7,480 nt of DNA, from the NCBI GenBank assembly GCA_000434635.1, contig HF988007.1, forward strand, positions 784-8,263, in the 5' to 3' direction. Positions 1 through 6,233 of the stretch are shown here, piece after piece. The stretch's first letter is position 1, and every line of letters begins with the position of its first letter. A program made the translations under genes and the position numbers. A model generated the notes under the pieces. That model was not told where the DNA came from and did not search any database. It saw only the letters and a program-made list of their open reading frames with translations. This stretch comes from Firmicutes bacterium CAG:110. Its GTDB lineage: Bacteria; Bacillota; Clostridia; Oscillospirales; Oscillospiraceae.

Positions 1-615
1 GGCGGCGGCCCCTACTGCGACCTGGGCGTTCACTTCGTGGACAGCCTGCTGTGGATGTGCGGCAATCCCCGTGTCCTGTCTGTGTCCGGCATGAGCTTTG
101 ACTGCCTGAGCCATCAGGGCAAGGACATCATGATCAACATCAAGGAATCCGGCGCTCACGCGGGTACGGTCTTTACGCCCCGCCCCTACGATCCCAAGGA
201 GATGAGCGTGGAAGAGGCGGCCATGGGCGCCATCCGGCTGGAAGGGAACTTCCTCGTCAACTTCAAGTTCACGTGGGCGCTGAACTATCCCACCTCCCGC
301 TCCTTCGTCATCTGCGGCCCCGAGGGCGGCATTGACGCGGAGAATATGAAGCTTTATAAGAACGTCGGCCACTATCAGGCGGAGACGGATCTCAAGTATT
401 TTGACAACCGTGCCTACAACGATGTGAAGGCCTTTGACGGACACTGGTATATGTATGAGCATGTCCTGCGCGTTCTCAAGGGAGAAGAAGAGCGCATTGT
501 GAAGCCTCGCGAGACCCTGAACGTGGTCGCGTCGATCGAGTGCTTCTACCGCAGCGCCGCGGAAGGCAGAGAAGTCAGAGCTGAAGAACTGGAGGGCTAT
601 GATTATGAAGGATAA
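1..615 (+). CDS. Gfo/Idh/MocA-family oxidoreductase, C-terminal part (5' end outside window)
   Basis: Frame 1 is open from the first base and ends at TAA 613-615, giving 204 visible residues. The fragment opens with GGGPYCDLGVHFVD. This is the second signature of the Gfo/Idh/MocA superfamily (GGGxxxDxGxHxxD), whose Asp and His lie in the active site of inositol dehydrogenase-like enzymes. The NAD(P)-binding Rossmann half and the EKP motif must lie upstream of the window. The rest is the alpha/beta substrate domain, closing with the usual pattern of a final helix (VVASIECFYRSAAEGREV) and a short tail. The family oxidises or reduces one hydroxyl of sugars, cyclitols or their derivatives in the cytoplasm using NAD(P). 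An ATG or GTG inside this stretch, such as the one near base 37, is not a credible start because homology runs to the window edge. It overlaps the next gene, another member of the same superfamily, so the two probably act in one pathway. The exact substrate is unknown. Confidence 0.93.
   Translation, partial: GGGPYCDLGVHFVDSLLWMCGNPRVLSVSGMSFDCLSHQGKDIMINIKESGAHAGTVFTPRPYDPKEMSVEEAAMGAIRLEGNFLVNFKFTWALNYPTSRSFVICGPEGGIDAENMKLYKNVGHYQAETDLKYFDNRAYNDVKAFDGHWYMYEHVLRVLKGEEERIVKPRETLNVVASIECFYRSAAEGREVRAEELEGYDYEG
591..596 (+). promoter_or_regulatory. Ribosome binding site for the second oxidoreductase
   Basis: GGAGGG lies inside the 3' end of the preceding gene. It is 8 bases from the ATG at 605 but only 2 bases from the ATG at 599. 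The second distance is too short for normal initiation, so this site favours 605 as the start. The position implies translational coupling with the upstream gene. Confidence 0.7.
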
Positions 616-1720
616 GTATAAAGTTGTGATCGTGGGCTTTGCCCATGTCCATATCAACGATGTTGCCAAGCATTTTTACGAGCATCCCCGTATCGATCTG
701 TGCGGCGCGGCGGACGTGCCGCCCCACATGCCGGAGATGAAGCCCGGCGCCATCTATACCCGGGAATGGAATATCGACTACTGCTGCAAGAACTACAACA
801 TCCCCAAATTTGACGACTGGAAGCAGATGCTGGATGAGGTGAAGCCTGACCTGTGCGTTGTGAACTCCGAAAACTGCTACCATGTTCAGATTACCGAGGA
901 ATGCGCCAAGCGCGGCATCGGCGTGAGCATTGAAAAGCCCATGGCGACGACAATGTCGGATGCCATGAAGATGTACCGCATTGTGAAGAAATACGGCACG
1001 TTCTACATGGTCAACTGGCCAATCACCTGGAACCCCGGCCTGCAGACGGTCAAGCGCATGGTGGATGACGGCGCTATCGGCAAGGTCATCGAGATCAAGA
1101 CCCGTATGGGTCACACCGGCCCTCTTGGCCCCGGCGCGAAGCACAAGATCGCGGAGACTTCGGAGCCGATGACCGAGGCGGAGAAGTGCAGCACATGGTG
1201 GCACCAGCATGACTGCGGCGGCGGCGCTATGGCGGATTACTGCTGCTATGGCTCGGTCGTCAGCTATTGGATGGCAGGCAAGCCGGCCGTTGCCGCAATG
1301 GGTATGCGGGTCAATTCCATCCACGCCCTTGCGGACGCCGAGGACAACGCAGCGATGATCGTGCGCTATCCCGACTGCTACGCCGTTCTGGAAGGCACAT
1401 GGACGACCTATAATCATACCTTCAAGTCTCCGATCGTCTACGGCACCAAGGGCGCTCTGGTCTGCGACTATAAGACCGGCAAGGTGCAGTTCTACCACAC
1501 CGACGGAACCGTAGAGGATATCGAGAACGATCCGCTGCCTGAGGAACTCAAGGACGTCGCCTGTGCCTATGTCCATCACATGGATACGGATGAGCCGATC
1601 CATTACACCGCCCAGCCGGAATTCAATCTGGACGCCATGGCGATTCTGGACGCCGGTATTCGCTCCTCCGACAGCGGAAAGATCGAGCTTGTCAACAATC
1701 TGCACTGGCAGATTGGGTGA
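605..1720 (+). CDS. Divergent Gfo/Idh/MocA-family oxidoreductase
   Basis: A complete gene of 371 residues from ATG 605; an in-frame ATG at 599 would add two residues, but the ribosome site spacing favours 605. The length fits the superfamily (about 330-400). The N-terminal Rossmann strand VVIVGFAHVH (about residues 7-16) keeps the first glycine (G11) but lacks the other two glycines of GxGxxG. EKP at 110-112 is the family lysine motif. The second signature GGGAMADYCCY (205-215) keeps GGG and Asp211 but has Tyr215 where the neighbouring paralogue has His. A Tyr at the equivalent place is known in glucose-fructose oxidoreductase and dimeric dihydrodiol dehydrogenase, so activity is plausible. 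The preceding WWHQHDC is rich in His and Cys. Predicted role: NAD(P)-dependent oxidation or reduction of a sugar-like hydroxyl in the cytoplasm. The start overlaps the upstream gene by 11 bases and the activase follows after 6 bases, so it is in the glycyl radical enzyme operon. Substrate not determined. Confidence 0.93.
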   Translation: MKDKYKVVIVGFAHVHINDVAKHFYEHPRIDLCGAADVPPHMPEMKPGAIYTREWNIDYCCKNYNIPKFDDWKQMLDEVKPDLCVVNSENCYHVQITEECAKRGIGVSIEKPMATTMSDAMKMYRIVKKYGTFYMVNWPITWNPGLQTVKRMVDDGAIGKVIEIKTRMGHTGPLGPGAKHKIAETSEPMTEAEKCSTWWHQHDCGGGAMADYCCYGSVVSYWMAGKPAVAAMGMRVNSIHALADAEDNAAMIVRYPDCYAVLEGTWTTYNHTFKSPIVYGTKGALVCDYKTGKVQFYHTDGTVEDIENDPLPEELKDVACAYVHHMDTDEPIHYTAQPEFNLDAMAILDAGIRSSDSGKIELVNNLHWQIG

Positions 1721-1726
1721 TCGTCC

Positions 1727-2650
1727 ATGGAACGCGGCCTGATTTTTGATATTGAACGCTACTCCACCGCCGATGGCCCGGGGATACGCACCGTGGTTTT
1801 CTTCAAGGGGTGCAATCTGCATTGCTACTGGTGCCACAATCCGGAAAGCCTGAAGGTGTTTCCGGAGGTGGACAGGTATGAGCAGGAATGCATTCACTGC
1901 GGAAGATGTGTTCAGGTCTGCCCCGAAAAGTGTCATGTGTTTACGGAAACAGGCCGTGTTTTTCATTCGGAGAAGTGCATTCACTGCATGGCCTGCACGG
2001 AAGCCTGCCCGGTCGCGGCCCTTCGGCCGATCGGGAAATGGCTTTCCGTGGAGGACTGCATGGCGCAGATTCGGGAGGACGTCGTTTTCTATGGAAAAAG
2101 CGGCGGCGGCGTAACATTGTCCGGCGGCGAAGTCCTGATGCAGAAGGCGTTTGCGCAGGCGCTTCTGCAGCGGTGCCATGCGGAAGGAATCCACACCGCC
2201 ATCGAGTCCAATCTGTGTGTGGATACCGCCGTGCTGGAACAGCTAATCCCGCAGCTGGATCTTGTGATGGCGGATATCAAGAGCATGGATGCCCCGGCGC
2301 ACATTCGCGGAACGGGGTGCAGCAACGAAAAGACACTGCGCAATATCCGCTGGCTCGACAGCCGGAATGTGCCGCTGATTATCCGCACGCCGGTAATTCC
2401 CGGATTCAACGATTCGGAGGATAACATCGCGCAGACGGCGGAATTCTTAAAAAGCCTCTCCAATCTTTCCTATTATGAGCTGCTTTCCTACAATCCGATG
2501 GGAAACGACAAACGGAAGCGGCTGGGCTATCCCGTCCCGGAGATCACGGCGCTGCCCGCCGCCCGGATGCGTGAGCTGGCGCGGACAGCGGCGTCCGCGG
2601 GAATTCCGGTGTGGCTGAACGGAACACAATATCACAACATAGAGGACTGA
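1727..2650 (+). CDS. Glycyl-radical enzyme activating protein (radical SAM)
   Basis: A 307-residue member of the pyruvate formate-lyase activase-like family. CNLHCYWC at 29-36 is the CX3CX2C motif that binds the radical SAM [4Fe-4S] cluster. Two ferredoxin-like cysteine sets follow: C55, C58, C61, C65 and C84, C87, C90, C94. This insert marks the activases of dehydratase, decarboxylase and lyase type glycyl radical enzymes and is absent from the short PFL activase. GGGVT and SGGEVL (126-137) form the S-adenosylmethionine-binding GGE region; the usual GGEPL has Val for Pro here. The protein cleaves S-adenosylmethionine reductively and abstracts H from the target glycine of its partner, which must be the adjacent gene. 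The ATG at 1727 is preceded by GGTGATC (1716-1722), which pairs with the outer part of the anti-Shine-Dalgarno sequence and overlaps the previous stop. The next gene starts 3 bases after its stop. Confidence 0.97.
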   Translation: MERGLIFDIERYSTADGPGIRTVVFFKGCNLHCYWCHNPESLKVFPEVDRYEQECIHCGRCVQVCPEKCHVFTETGRVFHSEKCIHCMACTEACPVAALRPIGKWLSVEDCMAQIREDVVFYGKSGGGVTLSGGEVLMQKAFAQALLQRCHAEGIHTAIESNLCVDTAVLEQLIPQLDLVMADIKSMDAPAHIRGTGCSNEKTLRNIRWLDSRNVPLIIRTPVIPGFNDSEDNIAQTAEFLKSLSNLSYYELLSYNPMGNDKRKRLGYPVPEITALPAARMRELARTAASAGIPVWLNGTQYHNIED

Positions 2651-2653
2651 GCT

Positions 2654-4819
2654 ATGGGATATACATTTGAAGAACGTCTGAATGCTTTGCGCAGCCGCAA
2701 AGAGGAACAGACAAAAGAAAAAATCCGAAGAAACGGATACATGGACGAGGACGACTACGGCTGTGTACCGCCCCCGGAGGACTTTGTGTTCCACCCGGAG
2801 TGCAACGATAAGGAGCACGGGACGTTCTACGGCGCGGAGCTGTGGGGCAGGAACTTCCGCCGGTTGATGGAGGCGCACCCTGTGTATGTGGACGCCAATG
2901 ACGCCCTCGCGGGCAGATGGATGTTCATTTTGCAGCGTATGCGTCCCTTTGAAAGCGTGACTTCCACCAATAACATGGAAATGGCGCCTATTTTTGATTA
3001 CAGCTGGCTCAAGCCGGTTCAGAACAAGTATGCGCTGGTTCCCGGTATCGGAAAGATGCACCATTTTGGGGGAGACTATCAGATCGGCCTGGACCTTGGC
3101 TGGTATGGACTTCTCGACAAGGTGGAGCGGTACAGCCGGGAGAATACGGATGAAGAGGCGCAGGAGCTGTATGCCGCGGAAAAAGATGTTCTGCTGGGCA
3201 TTATCAACTGGGTCGAGCGCACCATCGAAACCATCGCGCAGATGGAGCAGGAGGAATCCGACCCGGCGGTGAAGAAAAACCTTCGGGAAATGCTGGAAGC
3301 CAACCGCCAGATCCTGAAAGGCCCCGCCCGGAATCTGAGAGAGGCATGTCAGTGGATCAGCTGGTATAATATGGCAGAGCGGACCTACTGCAGGGCCGGT
3401 GCCGGCTGCCAGCTGGACTGCACTTTGCTTCCGTACTATGAAAAGAGCGTTGCGGAGGGCATGACGGACGACGAGGCCACCTTTATCCTCGCCTGCTTCC
3501 TGCTGTGCGACCCCCATTACTATCAGATCGGCGGCCCCGCCGCGGACGGAAGCGACAACACGAACCACCTGTCCTATCTGATACTGGAGGCGGCGCACCA
3601 GCTGAAATCCACTGCCAATATCACCATACGCGTATTCGACAATATGGATGAGGGGCTGTTCCGCCGCGGACTGGAGATCTTGTTTGAGGATCGGCTTGCC
3701 TATCCCCGTTTCTCCGGCGACAAGGCGCTGGTTTCCGGCTTTATGAAAAACGGATACTCTGCCGAGCTTGCCAGAAGGCGGATCGCGCTGGGGTGCAACT
3801 GGATGTCCCTGCCGGGGCTGGAATATACCATGAACGATCTGGTCAAGATCAACATGGCAAAGGTCTTTGAGGTGGCGTTTCAGGAATATCAGGGAGACGA
3901 TCTGGCAGAGTTCTATGACGTGTTCCGCAAAGACCTGCTGGAGGCGATCGCCTGCATCAAAGCGGGCATTGACTTCCACCTGAAGAACCAGTACCGCAAC
4001 GCGCCGGAGCTGCTGCTGAACTTGGTTTCCCATGGCCCCATTGAAAAGGGCCGCGACGCGTCCCACGGAGGCTTGCAGTATTATAACATTGCGATAGACG
4101 GCGCGGGCATCGCAACGGTGGCGGATTCCTTCGCGGCCTTGGAGCTGCATTGCTGCGAGAAAAAGGACCTGAGCTGGGATCAGGTGCGCAATGCGATCGC
4201 CGTCAATTTTGAAGGCCCTGAAGCTGACGCGGTTCGCCGCATCCTGAAAAATACGCCCATGTATGGCTACGGCGGAACAGAAGCGGACGGCTGGGCTTTG
4301 CGGATATCCCGGTTCTTTACGGAGCGTATCTCTCAGGAGCGCACACCGGAGGGACACCTGACGATCCCCGGTCTGTTCTCATGGGCGAATACGGTTCCCT
4401 TCGGGAAGCAGGTCGGCGCGACGCCCAATGGACGCAGAGCCGGAGAACCGATCAACCACGGTGCAAATCCGAACAATGGGTTCCGGAAGGACGGCGCGTT
4501 TACCGCGGCGGCCAAGGCGATTGCCGCTGTCCAGCCCGGATACGGCAATACCGCGCCGTTCCAGCTGGAACTCAATGACACCATCATTGACCGCGAGAAT
4601 GCCATTGAGAATGTGGCCGCCGTATTGAAGGGACATTTCGATATGGGCGGCACGCTGGTCAACGTGAACATCGTGGACAAGGACCAGATTCTGGCGGCCA
4701 ATGAGGACCCCTCCGCGTATCCGAATCTGATCGTGCGCGTTACCGGATTCACGGCGTATTTCTCGGCGCTGAGTCCGGAATTCCGCCAGCTGGTGGTAGA
4801 CCGCATTATCTCCCTCTGA
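2654..4819 (+). CDS. Glycyl radical enzyme of unassigned specificity (PFL-like family)
   Basis: A 721-residue glycyl radical enzyme, near the short end of the family (about 720-860). Family landmarks in order are HFGGDYQIGLDLGWYGLLDK (near 138-157), the GCQLDCTLLPYYEK region, GGPAADGSDNTNHLSYLILEA-like core helices, the active-site cysteine Cys381 in LGCNWMSLPG, VPFGKQVGATPNGRRAGEP, and the glycyl loop RVTGFTA with the radical site Gly698, 23 residues from the end. In this family a thiyl radical formed at the Cys by the glycyl radical attacks the substrate. The sequence after the Cys is NWMSLPG. Choline, glycerol and hydroxyproline dehydratase types have a Glu two residues after the Cys, and PFL has adjacent Cys-Cys; neither is present here. 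The usual RVxGY is RVxGF. The N-terminal 100 residues look unlike the common forms. A ribosome site AGAGGA (2641-2646) lies at the end of the activase gene. Acts in the cytoplasm, strictly anaerobic. Substrate unknown; a sugar- or polyol-type compound is inferred from the neighbours. Confidence 0.95.
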   Translation: MGYTFEERLNALRSRKEEQTKEKIRRNGYMDEDDYGCVPPPEDFVFHPECNDKEHGTFYGAELWGRNFRRLMEAHPVYVDANDALAGRWMFILQRMRPFESVTSTNNMEMAPIFDYSWLKPVQNKYALVPGIGKMHHFGGDYQIGLDLGWYGLLDKVERYSRENTDEEAQELYAAEKDVLLGIINWVERTIETIAQMEQEESDPAVKKNLREMLEANRQILKGPARNLREACQWISWYNMAERTYCRAGAGCQLDCTLLPYYEKSVAEGMTDDEATFILACFLLCDPHYYQIGGPAADGSDNTNHLSYLILEAAHQLKSTANITIRVFDNMDEGLFRRGLEILFEDRLAYPRFSGDKALVSGFMKNGYSAELARRRIALGCNWMSLPGLEYTMNDLVKINMAKVFEVAFQEYQGDDLAEFYDVFRKDLLEAIACIKAGIDFHLKNQYRNAPELLLNLVSHGPIEKGRDASHGGLQYYNIAIDGAGIATVADSFAALELHCCEKKDLSWDQVRNAIAVNFEGPEADAVRRILKNTPMYGYGGTEADGWALRISRFFTERISQERTPEGHLTIPGLFSWANTVPFGKQVGATPNGRRAGEPINHGANPNNGFRKDGAFTAAAKAIAAVQPGYGNTAPFQLELNDTIIDRENAIENVAAVLKGHFDMGGTLVNVNIVDKDQILAANEDPSAYPNLIVRVTGFTAYFSALSPEFRQLVVDRIISL

Positions 4820-4825
4820 TACTAT

Positions 4826-4857
4826 TTCCTGATTAAAATTTTCATTTTAATCAGGAA
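4826..4857. repeat. Perfect 13-bp inverted repeat after the glycyl radical enzyme gene
   Basis: TTCCTGATTAAAA (4826-4838) and its exact reverse complement TTTTAATCAGGAA (4845-4857) flank a 6-base loop, TTTTCA. It starts 6 bases after the stop codon. No T-run follows directly, so on its own it is not a classical intrinsic terminator. It may protect the 3' end of the mRNA, be the first arm of a compound terminator with the next hairpin, or be a protein-binding palindrome. Confidence 0.75.
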
Positions 4858-4896
4858 GGCATCGCCTGACGGCGCTGCCGGTTTGTGATTTATTTT
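4858..4896 (+). terminator. Probable intrinsic terminator of the oxidoreductase/glycyl radical enzyme operon
   Basis: GGCATCGCC (4858-4866) and GGCGCTGCC (4871-4879) form a 9-bp stem with one mismatch and a TGAC loop. After two G bases comes a T-rich stretch (TTTGTGATTTATTTT, 4882-4896). This is a reasonable, if interrupted, terminator. It abuts the preceding AT-rich hairpin, and together they would separate the first operon from the regulator unit. Confidence 0.5.
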
Positions 4897-4921
4897 GTGA
4901 AGTTTTCTCAGTAAAAAACAG

Positions 4922-4954
4922 GTGCCCAGCACAGCTGTATGGCTGTGCTGGCAC
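4922..4954 (-). terminator. GC-rich hairpin followed by a T-run when read on the minus strand
   Basis: AGCACAGC (4928-4935) pairs with GCTGTGCT (4942-4949), and the stem extends outward to 4922/4954 with one bulged C. Read on the minus strand it is followed by CTGTTTTTTAC (complement of 4911-4921), the form of an intrinsic terminator. On the + strand no T-run follows. No minus-strand gene is visible that needs it, so it may stop antisense transcription or serve as an operator or leader structure near the regulator promoter. Confidence 0.35.
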
Positions 4955-5016
4955 TGTCGTATGGGGAAAAGGGGGCTGCAGCGAATATCGAAATGCGCGA
5001 AACAGGAATCTTCCGG

Positions 5017-5046
5017 TTGCCTACATGCTGGCCGCTGTGGTATAAT
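5017..5046 (+). promoter_or_regulatory. Sigma-70/SigA-type promoter with extended -10 for the regulator gene
   Basis: TATAAT at 5041-5046 is a perfect -10 box, preceded by TGG (5038-5040), the extended -10 TGn element. TTGCCT at 5017-5022 is a 4/6 match to the -35 box with an 18-base spacer. Transcription would start near 5053, giving a leader of about 28 bases before the ATG at 5081. It is the best promoter match I noticed in the intergenic region and supports a second transcription unit containing the regulator and the flavin oxidoreductase. Confidence 0.7.
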
Positions 5047-5066
5047 GCCAGAAAATCCGAGTGATT

Positions 5067-5072
5067 GGGGGA
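5067..5072 (+). promoter_or_regulatory. Ribosome binding site of the regulator gene
   Basis: GGGGGA lies 8 bases before the ATG at 5081. With the promoter just upstream, it rules out an upstream in-frame ATG at 4922, whose reading frame would cross the promoter and a hairpin. Confidence 0.6.
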
Positions 5073-5080
5073 AATCTGAA

Positions 5081-6211
5081 ATGATGAATAACGAAGTTCC
5101 GGTTCTCTGGGACGAGGAGTGCCTGAACTCTTCCATATACAAAGACATGTGCAACGGCATTTCCGCAGCGGCGGCGAAAAAACAGATGACCGCCAAAGTC
5201 TATACCGATTGCGCAAAGCTGATGGAAGACGCTTCCTCGGACAGAACGGTGATCGTGATCGGATATGAGTCCCCCAGACTGCGGGATAATCTTCTGCGGC
5301 TGACGGGGAAAAAGAAGCAGGTCATTCTGGCAGGGCTGGACGCGGAACGGTTCGGCTCGGGGATCAGCAGCACAAGCCCCAGCCGCAGGGGAGCCACCGC
5401 CATGCTGATCCAGTATCTGGTTGCCTGCAAAAAGGAACGGATCGCGCTGGTGGCCTGCGGCGAGAGCAGTGTCAACGATCTGATGCGCTGTGAAATCCTC
5501 AAGGGCTATCTGTACACCAGAGGGTGCCCCAATCCGGATGACGCGATCTTTTTCTACCGTGAGCGTGTGGATGAGAGCTTTGAAGCCTTCTGGGAGAAAC
5601 GGGAGAATTTTGACGCCGTGATCTGCCCCAACGACTATGTCGCCCTCTGCTTCATCCGCTACTGTGAGGAGCACGGGCTGAGGGTTCCGGAAGATCTGTA
5701 TGTTGCCGCGTTTTCCAACCGGACGCTGAGCAGATACTGCAAGCCCAGCATCACGTCCATGTCTATCAATTTCGTGGATGTGGGGGAGTGTTCCTACTAC
5801 GCATGGGAGTTTCTGGAGAATCACAAGATGGAAGACCATCAGATTCACATTACGACGCCCAGCAGCCTGATCGTGCGGGAATCCACGGCCTATGAGATGC
5901 ACGAAATGGATACGGAAAACGCCATTCTGTTGGATGCGGCGCATCAGGGCGGCCCCTTTTATTCTGAGCCTGTGATCGCAAATGTGATGCATGTAGAAAA
6001 CTGCCTGACACAATGCGACGCGCTGAATCTGAAAATCATTCAGGGCATTCTGAACGGGGAGAGCTATGATTCGATCGAGGACAGGCTGTTTCTGAGCCGA
6101 AGTGCGTTGAACTACAGGCTGAAGAAGATTTTTACCTATGCGCAGACCCAGAACCGGAAAGAGTTTGAAAGCCTGTTCCGGCACTATTTTACAAAAGAAA
6201 ATAACCTGTGA
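5081..6211 (+). CDS. Transcriptional regulator: LacI/PurR-type sensor domain with C-terminal LuxR-like HTH
   Basis: 376 residues from ATG 5081; ATG 5084 is an alternative. Residues about 35-270 resemble the periplasmic-binding-protein-like effector domain of LacI/GalR regulators. Visible signs are TVIVIGYES, RRGATAMLIQYLV...RIALVACG (102-127), ICPNDYVALCFIRYCEEHG (181-199), LRVPEDLYVAAFSNR (200-214), and KPSITSMSINFVDVGE before a final VRESTA. No N-terminal LacI helix-turn-helix precedes it. Instead, about residues 315-360 (LKIIQGILNGESYDSIEDRL, then FLSRSALNYRLKKIF) resemble a LuxR/GerE-type helix-turn-helix, with the recognition helix near SRSALNYRLKKI. The protein therefore likely binds a sugar-like ligand at its N-terminal side and DNA at its C-terminus. 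It has its own promoter, follows the glycyl radical enzyme operon and is 22 bases upstream of the flavin oxidoreductase gene, so local control of both units is inferred. Activator or repressor action is not decided by the sequence. Confidence 0.85.
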   Translation: MMNNEVPVLWDEECLNSSIYKDMCNGISAAAAKKQMTAKVYTDCAKLMEDASSDRTVIVIGYESPRLRDNLLRLTGKKKQVILAGLDAERFGSGISSTSPSRRGATAMLIQYLVACKKERIALVACGESSVNDLMRCEILKGYLYTRGCPNPDDAIFFYRERVDESFEAFWEKRENFDAVICPNDYVALCFIRYCEEHGLRVPEDLYVAAFSNRTLSRYCKPSITSMSINFVDVGECSYYAWEFLENHKMEDHQIHITTPSSLIVRESTAYEMHEMDTENAILLDAAHQGGPFYSEPVIANVMHVENCLTQCDALNLKIIQGILNGESYDSIEDRLFLSRSALNYRLKKIFTYAQTQNRKEFESLFRHYFTKENNL

Positions 6212-6220
6212 GGTTGGCCT

Positions 6221-6227
6221 GAGGAGG
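6221..6227 (+). promoter_or_regulatory. Ribosome binding site of the FAD-dependent oxidoreductase gene
   Basis: GAGGAGG is followed by a 6-base AT-rich spacer and ATG 6234. This strong site sets the start there and not at the in-frame ATG 6138 inside the regulator gene. Confidence 0.85.
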
Positions 6228-6233
6228 AAAAAT

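Noticed and set aside
575..2194. Long open frame on the minus strand (539 codons)
   Set aside because: It lies antisense to the second oxidoreductase and the activase, both with clear family motifs. The translation shows no recognisable domain; GC-rich codon use explains the open frame.
2447..4357. Long open frame on the minus strand (636 codons) opposite the glycyl radical enzyme
   Set aside because: Shadow of a well-supported gene. The translation is His/Arg/Val-rich with no domain motif and no ribosome site that I could support.
2654..4819. Naming the enzyme pflB, cutC or hypD
   Set aside because: It has neither the PFL Cys-Cys pair nor the GCxE loop of the characterised dehydratases, so a gene symbol would mislead.
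4922..5080. N-terminal extension of the regulator to the ATG at 4922
   Set aside because: It would place the extended -10 promoter and the hairpin inside the coding region, lacks a good ribosome site and shows no LacI-type N-terminal HTH.
6138..6233. Earlier start of the flavin oxidoreductase inside the regulator gene
   Set aside because: The GAGGAGG site 6 bases before ATG 6234 and the normal N-terminal distance to the FAD motif favour 6234.
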